Source: Azorhizobium caulinodans ORS 571 (GTDB lineage Bacteria > Pseudomonadota > Alphaproteobacteria > Rhizobiales > Xanthobacteraceae). From it: 64,000 nucleotides of DNA. Position numbers and translations under genes: made by a program. The first letter of the stretch is position 1; each line of letters opens with the position of its first letter. The notes under the pieces were generated by a model. That model was not told the DNA's origin and did not search any database. It saw only the letters and a program-made list of their open reading frames with translations. Below, piece after piece: positions 56,451 through 64,000 of this stretch. The stretch is from assembly GCF_000010525.1 (NCBI RefSeq), contig NC_009937.1, positions 1,431,501-1,495,500 on the forward strand. The letters run 5' to 3'.

Positions 56451-56485
56451 TTCGCTTTAGACCATGTTCGGTTTCGCTTTCAACC
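56451..56485. promoter_or_regulatory. Direct-repeat AraC site upstream of the receptor gene
   Basis: TTCGCTTTAGACC (56451-56463) and TTCGCTTTCAACC (56473-56485) match at 11 of 13 positions, spaced 22 bases start to start, about two helical turns. This is the layout of AraC-type activator sites. It lies 98 bases before the receptor ATG. Confidence 0.6.
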
Positions 56486-56583
56486 AAGCGCTGCGATCGG
56501 GATGAATTTATCACCTTTCATCCAGGGTTCATTCTCCGCTTCCTCTCCGGGAGAGGCGGACCAGATCAGAATAGTTCCAGAAA

Positions 56584-58854
56584 ATGACGTATGATCGCCG
56601 CGCCCGTTTGTTGACGATGACCAGTGTCCTCTCCCTGGCTGTCGCTCTCGCCTCTCCGGTCCTCGCCCAGACGGCAACGCCGGCCCGGCCCGTGACGAGC
56701 GGCGGGGAGACGATCGACCTCGATACGGTCACGGTAACCGCGACGCGCGCGGACCGGCCGATCAGCGATGTGCCCCAGACCGTGCGGGTGATCGAGCGCT
56801 CCGAGATCGAGCAGCAGTTACAGCTCACCAACAATCCGGCGGCCGTGCTGGCCAAGCTCGTTCCCGGCTACAGTGTGTCCACACAGACCATCTCGGGCGC
56901 CTCGGAGACCTTCCGCGGTCGCGATCTGCTGGTCATGATCGACGGCGTGCCCATGAACACGCCCCTGCGCAACGTCTCGCGCCTTCTGGCGCTGATCGAT
57001 CTGAATTCGGTGGAGCGCATCGAGGTGGTGGCTGGCGCTTCCAGCACCTATGGCGCGGGTGCGACCGGCGGTACGGTCAACTTCATCACCAAGCGGCCCA
57101 CGGAGGGCGCGCCGAAGGCATCGGTCAATGCGGCCTTGCGGACCTTCACCGCCAATCCCGGCGCGTCGCTTGCTCCGGAGGTTTCGGGGACGGTCTCCGG
57201 CGGCGTGAAGGGTGGCGTCGATTATCTGGTCACCGCCACCGGCTCCTTCGCCAACAACACCTATGATGGCGACGGCCGCCTGCTACCCTCGGACGGCATG
57301 CTGGGACAGGGCGGCGGCGGCGAATATGGCCGCGGCAATTTCCTCGGCAAGATCGGCTACAACATCGATCCCACCAAGCGGATCGAGGCGCAGGCCAGCT
57401 GGATCTATATGCAGCAGGATCCCAAATGGGCGACCAGCTATGCGGGCGCCTATGCCGCCCCGGCCATCGGCACGCCTTACACCGGCCAGTCCGTGCTGGA
57501 GGATTCCAAGTCCGTGTCGCTGCGCTATACGGACAGCGCGTTCGCCCTCGGTTCGCTCTCGATGCTGGGCTATTACAACGACATCAAGAAGCGCTTCAAT
57601 TACAGCAGCTTCGACATCCGGAACAATTATCTGGTCTATTATTCGGGTAATCTCAGCAGCCCGACGTCGCCCTACAACCAGACCATCCTCAATTCCGAGC
57701 GCGGCGGCGTGAACATCACGGTGGATACGCCCCTGCCCATCCTGAACGGCGCCACACTGACCTGGGGGGCTGACGTGGTGCATGACGACACGTGGCAGAC
57801 CCTGACCAACGGCGAGAACGTCTTCACGCCGCTTTCCCAGATGACCTATGCGGGGTTTGCCCAGTTGCAGGTGCCCATCGGCGAACGGCTGGTGGTGCGC
57901 GGTGGCGTCCGCTATGAATATCTCGACGTCACGGTCAACGACTTCACCCGTCCGGCCGCTTTCCTCGGCTTCTCCGGCCTCGGCTATGCGGTGCTCCCCG
58001 CCATGGCCGTGACGGGCGGAACCTATGACTACTCCGCCCCCACCTTCAATCTCGGCGCCACCTACAAGCTGACCGAGACGGTCGATCTCTATGGTGGCTT
58101 CAGCCAGGGCTTTGCCCTGCCGGACATCGGCGCCTTTACGAGGCGCGCCGGGGCTTCGGGAACCACCCAGATCCTGCAATACGGCTGTTTCCTCGGCACC
58201 CGCCTGCCGGCCGGGCCCTACACCTGCAACAAGCGCAACACCATCAGCTATGACGATCTGGGTGTCGAAGCGCAGATCGTGAACAATTACGAGATCGGCG
58301 TACGGGGCAGCATCGGTGCCTTCAAGGGCAGCCTCGCCGGCTTCTATTCCACTTCCAACGAGGGCGTGAACTTCATCGCGTCCACCAACGCCATCGGTCA
58401 GTCCAAGGAAATCATCTACGGCGCCGAATTCACCGGCGAATATGCCTTCACCCCGAATTTCGCGCTCGGCACCAATCTCGCTTTGCGCGAGGGGCGGTGG
58501 GATTCCAATGGCGACGGCACCATCGATGCCTGGCTGCCGAACAACCGCATCTCCACGCCATTCCGAGGCACGGTCTACGGCAATTACCGCTTCGACCAGG
58601 GCACCACGGTGCGGGCCGAGGTCGAGTTCTGGAGCGGACGCGGCAAGTTTGATGGCACGCAGCTGTTCGAGATCCAGTCGGGCGCCACGCTCAACCTGGC
58701 CGTCGCCCATCCTCTGGCAGGCGGCACCGTCTATGTCTCCGCCGACAATCTGCTCGACAGCGCCTATGTGAATCCGTCCGCCACCGCCACCCGCAATTAT
58801 GACGTGTACGGCTGGGGGCGCACGCTCACAGTCGGCTTCAGCAAGACCTTCTGA
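56584..58854 (+). CDS. TonB-dependent siderophore receptor
   Basis: 756 residues. Outer-membrane gated barrel. Signal peptide: LTMTSVLSLAVALASPVLA, cleaved before QTATP; a second possible start is the ATG at 56617. TonB-box-like IDLDTVTVTATRADRP, then the plug (VPQTVRVIERSEIEQQLQLTNNPAAVLAKLVPGYS; RGRDLLVMIDGVPM; SVERIEVVAGASSTYGAGATGGTVNFITKRP) and a 22-strand-type barrel ending GRTLTVGFSKTF. It has no N-terminal STN signalling domain, so it is not the partner of a FecR-type system. Confidence 0.94.
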   Translation: MTYDRRARLLTMTSVLSLAVALASPVLAQTATPARPVTSGGETIDLDTVTVTATRADRPISDVPQTVRVIERSEIEQQLQLTNNPAAVLAKLVPGYSVSTQTISGASETFRGRDLLVMIDGVPMNTPLRNVSRLLALIDLNSVERIEVVAGASSTYGAGATGGTVNFITKRPTEGAPKASVNAALRTFTANPGASLAPEVSGTVSGGVKGGVDYLVTATGSFANNTYDGDGRLLPSDGMLGQGGGGEYGRGNFLGKIGYNIDPTKRIEAQASWIYMQQDPKWATSYAGAYAAPAIGTPYTGQSVLEDSKSVSLRYTDSAFALGSLSMLGYYNDIKKRFNYSSFDIRNNYLVYYSGNLSSPTSPYNQTILNSERGGVNITVDTPLPILNGATLTWGADVVHDDTWQTLTNGENVFTPLSQMTYAGFAQLQVPIGERLVVRGGVRYEYLDVTVNDFTRPAAFLGFSGLGYAVLPAMAVTGGTYDYSAPTFNLGATYKLTETVDLYGGFSQGFALPDIGAFTRRAGASGTTQILQYGCFLGTRLPAGPYTCNKRNTISYDDLGVEAQIVNNYEIGVRGSIGAFKGSLAGFYSTSNEGVNFIASTNAIGQSKEIIYGAEFTGEYAFTPNFALGTNLALREGRWDSNGDGTIDAWLPNNRISTPFRGTVYGNYRFDQGTTVRAEVEFWSGRGKFDGTQLFEIQSGATLNLAVAHPLAGGTVYVSADNLLDSAYVNPSATATRNYDVYGWGRTLTVGFSKTF

Positions 58855-58858
58855 CGCC

Positions 58859-59245
58859 ATGGTGAGCCTCGACATGGAGGACGGCGACATGGCCGTCCTG
58901 CGCTTCCTCCCGCCCTACGGGCCGCAGGACGAAGCCCACTATCTGGCGGCGCTGGAGCGGATTGCGGAACTCGACCGCCCCTTCGTGCTGCTGTCCCTCT
59001 TCGGCGGCGGGCCGGCCCTCTCGCCGTCGGGCGACCGGGCGCAAGCCCTCTGGTTCAAGCGCACGCGGCTGCGCATGGAGGAGATGTGTCGCGGCTGCGC
59101 CATGGTGCGGCCCGGCGCGTCCGAGACTACGGCCACGCCCTTTCGCCGGCTGTGGTCCTTTCCCTTCATGGCCACCGATGACGAGCAGGCGGCCCGCACC
59201 TTCCTTGCCGGCCACCGGCAAAAGCCCGCGGAGGCCCCGCCATGA
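58859..59245 (+). CDS. Small protein of the siderophore operon, unknown
   Basis: 128 residues, no signal peptide. MVSLDMEDGDMAVLRFLPPYGPQDEAHYLAALERIAELDRPFVLLSLFGGGPALSPSGDRAQALWFKRTRLRMEEMCRGCAMVRPGASETTATPFRRLWSFPFMATDDEQAARTFL looks like a SpoIIAA/STAS-like alpha/beta protein; the C-x2-C is notable. It starts 4 bases after the receptor stop, and its own stop overlaps the transporter's ATG. Its role in iron use is inferred from position only. Confidence 0.8.
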   Translation: MVSLDMEDGDMAVLRFLPPYGPQDEAHYLAALERIAELDRPFVLLSLFGGGPALSPSGDRAQALWFKRTRLRMEEMCRGCAMVRPGASETTATPFRRLWSFPFMATDDEQAARTFLAGHRQKPAEAPP

Positions 59246-60486
59246 GCACGGATGTGGTGAGGGACGAACCGACATCGTCAGCTGGCATCAGCCGACCGCG
59301 GCTCTTTATCGTTCTCGCCGGCCTTTATCTGGCCCAGTCGATCCCCAGCTACCTGCTGGTGGCGGCCATTCCGCCGATCTTGCGCGAGCAGGGCGTCTCG
59401 CGCACTACCATCGGCCTTTTGTCCGTCCTCATGCTGCCGCTCGTGCTGAAATTCCTCTGGGCCTCGTGGGTCGACCGGCTGCGTCCCATTGCGCGCGCCC
59501 ACCGGGCGGGCTGGATCGCACTCACCCAAACCGGTACGGTTCTCGCGATCGGGCTGCTGGCCTTCATCGAGCCCACCGACACGACGGCCTTCCTGGCCAT
59601 CGGCATGCTGATCTCTCTGCTCGTGTCCACGCAGGATATTGCCACCGACGGCTACGCGACGCGGGAACTGGCGGTGAAGGACCGCCCGTTCGGCAATGCC
59701 ATTCAGGGTGGGGCGGTGGCCTTCGGCGTGGTCATCGGCGGCACGCTCAGCCTTGTCATCTATCACCACTTCGGCTGGCGGCCGATGATCTGGACCGTCG
59801 CCGCGCTCTCGGTGCTCCCGCTCGCGGCCGCCTTCGCCATGCGCGAACAGGATGATCCGCCCTCTCATGGCGCCCGGTATCGGCCCTCGCTGCGCGCCTT
59901 CTGGGCGCGGCCGGAGGCGCGGGAGGCTCTCCTCCTCGCGCTGATCTATCGGTCGAGCGAGGGGCTCGTGAAGGCGATGGAGGGGCCGTATCTCGTCGAT
60001 CGCGGGGTGCCCCTCGACATTCTCGGCTATCTGTCGGGGGGCGCGGCGGCCACGGCCGGCCTCATCGGCTCGGGCCTTGCGGCCGTCCTCATGGTGCGGA
60101 TGGGAACCGGCGGCGTCCTGACATTGCTGGGCGGCCTGCGGACCCTTTGCTTTGCTCTGTTCGCCCTCCATGCCTTCGATCTCGTCCACGGATGGCCCGC
60201 CCTCATGGGCGCCGCCGCCTTTCAGACGCTGATCCGCTACATGGAGATCGTCGCGCTCTACAGCCTCTTCATGGCGGTGGCCTCGAAGGACCAGCCGGGC
60301 ACCGATTTCACGGTGCTCGCCTGCGCCCAGCTCGTGGTCTATCTCGCCGGCTCCAGCCTCGCGGGCATCGTCGCCGACCGCATCGGCTACGGCTTCCTGT
60401 TCGCGCTTTCCGCAGCCTTGTCTCTGGCCGCCGTGCTTTACGTGAGGATGGTGGGCAAGCGGATCTATGGACCGATGCAGGGCTGA
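59242..60486 (+). CDS. MFS transporter, RhtX/FptX-like siderophore importer
   Basis: 414 residues, 12 hydrophobic helices. The start LFIVLAGLYLAQSIPSYLLVAAIPPILREQGVSRTTIGLLSVLMLPLVLKFLWASWVDRL and STQDIATDGYATREL match the RhtX/FptX and AmpG branch of the major facilitator superfamily. These carry ferric siderophores across the inner membrane. It overlaps the preceding small gene (ATGA). Together with the receptor it forms a complete two-membrane import route that needs no ABC transporter. Confidence 0.9.
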   Translation: MSTDVVRDEPTSSAGISRPRLFIVLAGLYLAQSIPSYLLVAAIPPILREQGVSRTTIGLLSVLMLPLVLKFLWASWVDRLRPIARAHRAGWIALTQTGTVLAIGLLAFIEPTDTTAFLAIGMLISLLVSTQDIATDGYATRELAVKDRPFGNAIQGGAVAFGVVIGGTLSLVIYHHFGWRPMIWTVAALSVLPLAAAFAMREQDDPPSHGARYRPSLRAFWARPEAREALLLALIYRSSEGLVKAMEGPYLVDRGVPLDILGYLSGGAAATAGLIGSGLAAVLMVRMGTGGVLTLLGGLRTLCFALFALHAFDLVHGWPALMGAAAFQTLIRYMEIVALYSLFMAVASKDQPGTDFTVLACAQLVVYLAGSSLAGIVADRIGYGFLFALSAALSLAAVLYVRMVGKRIYGPMQG

Positions 60487-60780
60487 ATGTCGCGCTCCGG
60501 CTGTCACCACTTCTGGAGGGCGATTCAAGAAAGAGAACGCGTGATCCGACCAGATTGCGATGCAATCCGATCGGCGCGTGCTCCAGCCCATGGCGGAGGT
60601 CAGGCTCCGCCAATCGGTGCGAGAATCGTCGTCCTCATTCGTCTACCTGTTAGGGGCCCTGTCTCGGCTCCAAAGAGCAGGAGCCCCGCGAGTGCCTGAC
60701 GACCGTCTCCCACGTGCCGCCGATGGATCGCCGTTACCTCCCTTGCCCCCGTGCCTTGAAATGATGCCGGGGAGACGCTG

Positions 60781-61965
60781 ATGTCGGGTGGAGCGATCAG
60801 GATCTGGGCCCTCATCCACAAATGGAGCAGCCTGATATGCACGGCGTTTCTTTTGCTCATATGTCTCACGGGCCTGCCGCTGACCTTTCACGAGGAGATC
60901 GACCACTGGATCGATCCGCCTCCCGCTTATGCGGAGATGCCACCTGAGACGCCGCATCAGAGCCTCGATGACCTGATCGGCCGGGCGCAAGCCCTGTATC
61001 CGGGCGAGACCATCGTCTCCCTGTTCAAGGACGATGACGCGCCGCAGGTGCTCGTGTGGATGGCACCATCCTTTGCTGCGATGGAGAAGGACCCCAAGCT
61101 TGAGCATTTCATCCGCTTCGATGCACGCACCGGGCAGGTGATCGAGCAATCGAAGCCGCCGGAACAGCAGCGCACGAGCTTCATGACGCTCATGCTCCGG
61201 CTTCACGTGGATCTGTTCGCGGATCTGGCCGGGAGCCTGTTCATGGGGGCGATGGGCCTGCTTTTCGTTGCAGCGCTCGTGTCCGGGGTCGTGCTCTACG
61301 GCCCCTTCACACGCAAGCTCGACTTCGGCGTCGTGCGGAGCGGGCGCTCACAGCGCACCCGCTGGCTCGACCTGCACAATCTCCTCGGCATCGTCACCGC
61401 TCTCTGGGTGCTGGTCGTCGGCGCGACAGGTGTCCTCAATGAACTGGCGACGCCTCTTTTCACCCTATGGCAGCGCACCGACGTGCAGGCGATGCTGGCG
61501 TCGCGGGAGAGCGATACGCCGCCGGCGCCGGGCGAGCTCACATCGGTGCAGTCCGCCTATGACAAGGCGATCCGGGCGTTGCCGGACATGCATGTGGCCG
61601 CCGTCATCTATCCCGGAAACCCGTTCGGCAGCCCGCACCATTATCTGCTCTGGGGGCACGGCAAGACCCCACTGGCCGAGCGCCTTTTCAGTCCCGTCCT
61701 GGTCGATGCGCGGACCGGCGAACTGACGGCGGTGGTGGAGATGCCCTGGTACCTGCGTGCGCTCGAAATCTCTCGCCCCCTGCATTTCGGCGACTATGGC
61801 GGCTTGCCGCTCAAGATCATCTGGGCGCTGCTCGACCTTGTGACCATCGTCGTTCTGGCGAGCGGCCTCTATCTCTGGCTTGCCAAGCACAGCCGGGTTC
61901 GATTCCCCCGGCATAAGCGCATGCCAGCTCCCGCGGCCGCGGACCTGCCGGAGGCGGCGGAATGA
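60781..61965 (+). CDS. PepSY-domain inner-membrane protein
   Basis: 394 residues. Four main helices (LIHKWSSLICTAFLLLICLTGLPLTF; LFMGAMGLLFVAALVSGVVLYGPF; LGIVTALWVLVVGATGVLNEL; IWALLDLVTIVVLASGLYLWL) with PepSY-like extracytoplasmic loops. The His residues in IHKWSS, LRLHVDLFAD, LDLHNLLG and RPLHFGDYGG fit the heme-liganding pattern of ferric-siderophore reductases such as FoxB/FhuF-type PepSY proteins. Probably releases iron in the periplasm. Gap to the importer: 294 bases. Confidence 0.88.
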   Translation: MSGGAIRIWALIHKWSSLICTAFLLLICLTGLPLTFHEEIDHWIDPPPAYAEMPPETPHQSLDDLIGRAQALYPGETIVSLFKDDDAPQVLVWMAPSFAAMEKDPKLEHFIRFDARTGQVIEQSKPPEQQRTSFMTLMLRLHVDLFADLAGSLFMGAMGLLFVAALVSGVVLYGPFTRKLDFGVVRSGRSQRTRWLDLHNLLGIVTALWVLVVGATGVLNELATPLFTLWQRTDVQAMLASRESDTPPAPGELTSVQSAYDKAIRALPDMHVAAVIYPGNPFGSPHHYLLWGHGKTPLAERLFSPVLVDARTGELTAVVEMPWYLRALEISRPLHFGDYGGLPLKIIWALLDLVTIVVLASGLYLWLAKHSRVRFPRHKRMPAPAAADLPEAAE

Positions 61966-62156
61966 AGGCGCGTCCTGCGGCCTTCTGGCGTCAATGGGGC
62001 TGGCCCATCGGCCTCGCGCTTCTCACATTGTTCGGCCTGGTGTCCGCCCTGCTGGGGCAGGGCGGCATATGGTGGGTCCTTTCATGGATCGCTCTTGGCG
62101 TCCCCCTGCTCGTGGCGCTCCGGCATGTCCTGCGATCCGGGCGTTCGCCAGCGTAG
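61962..62156 (+). CDS. Small two-helix membrane protein
   Basis: 64 residues: WGWPIGLALLTLFGLVSALL and IWWVLSWIALGVPLLVALRHVL form two membrane helices. The ATG overlaps the stop of the PepSY gene (ATGA). Similar small proteins accompany PepSY genes in siderophore clusters, perhaps as subunits. Exact function unknown. Confidence 0.8.
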   Translation: MKARPAAFWRQWGWPIGLALLTLFGLVSALLGQGGIWWVLSWIALGVPLLVALRHVLRSGRSPA

Positions 62157-62274
62157 AGCCCGTTTCGGTTTCAGAGCTCCGGACAACCATCTGATGACTC
62201 GGATATTTTCCCGACTTGCCTGGTGAGCTCCGCCGCAGAAAGAAGTTGCTGCTTAGAATCTGTATAAATCATTG

Positions 62275-62288
62275 TTCTTGCGTAAGAA
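62275..62288. promoter_or_regulatory. AT-rich palindrome upstream of the sigma-factor gene
   Basis: TTCTT-GCGT-AAGAA, embedded in an AT-rich stretch (62250-62300) that contrasts with the local GC content. Its position before the fecI-like gene suggests an iron-responsive regulator site (Fur, Irr or RirA type), but the sequence is not a textbook box for any of these. Confidence 0.45.
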
Positions 62289-62417
62289 TTTTGATTTGGG
62301 CTAAGCCCCTCCGTGTTGTCGGACGCTTTCGTGTCACGTCCGCCAGCGCTGCAATCGCCGACAAGGGCCGGTTCCGCCTTGGCGGACGGCGCTGGCGCGG
62401 CCGGAGGGTGGTGTTCA

Positions 62418-62921
62418 GTGGGCTGGGATCTTGCCGCATTGTTCAAGCAGCATGCGAAGGATATCGCGCAGGCGCTGCGCAGGCGCGGCCTGACGGCGGA
62501 CATGGCCGCCGACCTCACCCAGGACACGTTCGTCCGGGTTCTTGTGTCGCCGCCAGCCGAAAGCGCCCCCGTGAACAATCCTGCCGCTTATCTCTTCCGG
62601 GTGGCCCGCAATCTTTCCATCGACCATCTGCGGCGGGAGCGGCTGCTGAACCGCGTGGATCTTTGCCCCGATGGCTTCGCGGCAATCCTCGATCCATCGC
62701 CCTCGCAGGAGGTCGTCGTCTACGACCGGCAGAAGCTTGCCCTGACCGCTGCTGCCCTGGCCGAGCTGCCGGAAAAGACACGGCGGGCCTTCGAGCTGCA
62801 CCGGATGGAGGAGATGACCGTCGCGGAGGTGGCGGCAGAGCTCGGCCTCTCCCGGTCGCGGGTTTGGGCGCTTGTGCGGGATGCTTACGAGCATATCGAC
62901 CTGCGGCTGAGCGGCCTCTGA
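62418..62921 (+). CDS. ECF sigma factor, FecI-like
   Basis: 167 residues from a GTG at 62418 with GGAGGG ten bases upstream. Region 2: DLAALFKQHAKDIAQALRRRGLTADMAADLTQDTFVRVL and NPAAYLFRVARNLSIDHLRRERLL. Region 4: ALAELPEKTRRAFELHRMEEMTVAEVAAELGLSRSRVWALVRDAYEHIDLRL. Iron-starvation sigma factor activated through the FecR-type protein encoded 104 bases downstream. Confidence 0.93.
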   Translation: MGWDLAALFKQHAKDIAQALRRRGLTADMAADLTQDTFVRVLVSPPAESAPVNNPAAYLFRVARNLSIDHLRRERLLNRVDLCPDGFAAILDPSPSQEVVVYDRQKLALTAAALAELPEKTRRAFELHRMEEMTVAEVAAELGLSRSRVWALVRDAYEHIDLRLSGL

Positions 62922-63025
62922 GCGGCCGGCATCACGGCCGCTGAACAGTCGCGCGTGCCGTTCGTATGGTGATAGGAAGCTCCCGATCCTGCCGCGTCGG
63001 CAGCCCGCCCGCACGAGGAATGCCC

Positions 63026-63982
63026 ATGAGCGAAGCACCGGAAGAGCGCCTGCTGTTTCGGGAAGCCGCCGATCTGGCCATCCGCCTGCAGAATGACCCC
63101 GCCAACCCGGTCGCGCTCGACATGGTTCGCGCCTGGTCCGCCCGCAGCCCCAGGCATGCCGCGGCCTGGGCGCGCGTCGCGCAGATCCACGGCATGACCG
63201 GCAAGATCCTCGGCGACCAGCGGAAGACCGCCGATGGCCACGGCGGGCTGACACGGCGCATGGTGATCCTGGGTGGCATGATCGGCCTCGGTGCTGCGGC
63301 CGCGGGCACATGGCTGGGTCCGCAGGCCATCCGGCATGCCCGTGCGGACGCATCGACCTCTACGGCCGAAATCCGGCGGGTGGTGCTCGCCGATGGCAGC
63401 GTGATCACCCTCGGCCCGGACAGCACGGTGGCCGTCCATTTCTCGGAAGCCCGGCGGGAGATCGTACTCCTCGATGGAATGGCCTTCTTCGAGGTCGCGC
63501 GAGACCCGGCACGGCCTTTCACCGTCCTGTCGGGATCGGTGTCCGTGACGGCGATCGGCACGGCGTTCGATGTGTCCAGCGACGGGGGGTACATCTCCGT
63601 GTCCGTCGACCATGGGATCGTGGAGGTCCACGCGCCGAATGCGTCGCTCAGCCCCGGCGAGCGCCTGAATGTCGGCGATTGGATCACACTCGATCCGTCC
63701 TTGCACAAGGTGGCCCGCGGCGTGCGCGAGGCGTCCCAGATCGCCGCCTGGCGCGAGGGCATGCTCATCGCCGAGCAGGAGACCGTCTCGGCGATGGTCG
63801 CCAAGATCGCCCGCTGGCAGGCCGGTCCCGTCATGCTCGCGGACCCCTTCCTTGGATCGCGCGTCGTGAGTGGGGTGTTCGACCTGAGCAACCCCCTCCG
63901 CGCCATTGAGGCGGTGGTCCGTCCGTTCGGCGCCAAGGTGCGCCAGCTGGGGTCGTTTGCGACGGTGATTTCTCCCGTCTGA
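63026..63982 (+). CDS. FecR-family anti-sigma / transmembrane sensor
   Basis: 318 residues from the ATG at 63026, with GAGGA eight bases upstream. An N-terminal cytosolic DUF4880-like domain (ADLAIRLQNDPANPVALDMVRAWSARSPRHAAAWARVAQIHGMTG), one membrane helix (MVILGGMIGLGAAAAGTWLG), then the FecR domain (VVLADGSVITLGPDSTVAVHFSEARREIVLLDGMAFFEVARDPARPFTV) and a C-terminal STN-interacting region. It controls the adjacent sigma factor. The matching STN-containing receptor is not in this window and is probably the next gene. Confidence 0.93.
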   Translation: MSEAPEERLLFREAADLAIRLQNDPANPVALDMVRAWSARSPRHAAAWARVAQIHGMTGKILGDQRKTADGHGGLTRRMVILGGMIGLGAAAAGTWLGPQAIRHARADASTSTAEIRRVVLADGSVITLGPDSTVAVHFSEARREIVLLDGMAFFEVARDPARPFTVLSGSVSVTAIGTAFDVSSDGGYISVSVDHGIVEVHAPNASLSPGERLNVGDWITLDPSLHKVARGVREASQIAAWREGMLIAEQETVSAMVAKIARWQAGPVMLADPFLGSRVVSGVFDLSNPLRAIEAVVRPFGAKVRQLGSFATVISPV

Positions 63983-64000
63983 CAAAAAGGCGACGAGAAC

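Noticed and set aside
57283-58890. Minus-strand 535-codon frame
   Set aside because: Antisense shadow of the TonB receptor barrel.

Overview
The window is high-GC DNA from what looks like an alphaproteobacterium of the Hyphomicrobiales (Rhizobiales) type. The basis is indirect: many LysR and AraC regulators, a DabAB inorganic-carbon transporter, a LytTR two-component pair, FecI/FecR iron signalling and transposons of the kind common in rhizobial and Xanthobacter-like genomes. The family-level guess is inference. I saw no rRNA, tRNA, CRISPR array or phage genes.

Left part, about 1-16 kb, is accessory and partly broken. An RND efflux operon (permease cut by the window edge, plus its membrane fusion protein) is divergent from a TetR regulator over a perfect inverted-repeat operator. 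Next is a decayed multidomain redox protein: a QueG-like 4Fe-4S module, an SCP2-like domain, and a flavin reductase with a 2Fe-2S ferredoxin. A complete IS66-family element follows, then an HxlR/azoreductase pair, then an IS3-family element that cuts the genes on both sides. After these come two unknown small proteins, an IS3 remnant, a LysR/NTF2-like/SDR module and a LysR fragment.

Middle part, about 16-32 kb. A LytS/LytTR two-component pair is followed by an 1835-residue secreted-type cellulase. It has a GH5 domain inserted inside a Calx-beta repeat, seven intact Calx-beta repeats and two CBM2-like modules. A Crp/Fnr regulator is divergent from a Tat-exported alkylsulfatase, followed by a patatin lipase with a GntP-type permease. 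Two alpha/beta hydrolases on the minus strand close the block.

About 32-43.7 kb. A LysR regulator is divergent from dabB-dabA, a proton-driven CO2/bicarbonate accumulation system, followed by a truncated DUF6671-like gene. Several regulator/oxidoreductase pairs come next (LysR, SRPBCC-like plus quinone oxidoreductase, AraC, SDR and LysR).

About 43.8-55 kb. A chemoreceptor is followed by a tightly packed six-gene catabolic operon: two alpha/beta hydrolases, an EthD-like protein, a carboxymuconolactone-decarboxylase-like protein, an SDR and an amidohydrolase resembling 2-pyrone-4,6-dicarboxylate lactonase. It is divergent from a LysR gene that appears to start at ATC. A DctA dicarboxylate carrier follows. 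The NhaA antiporter mRNA has its Shine-Dalgarno sequence buried in a GC hairpin.

Right end, 55.4-64 kb, is an iron-uptake region: an AraC regulator, a TonB-dependent siderophore receptor, a small cytosolic protein, a RhtX/FptX-like importer, a PepSY membrane protein with a small membrane partner, and a FecI sigma/FecR anti-sigma pair whose receptor probably lies just beyond the window.
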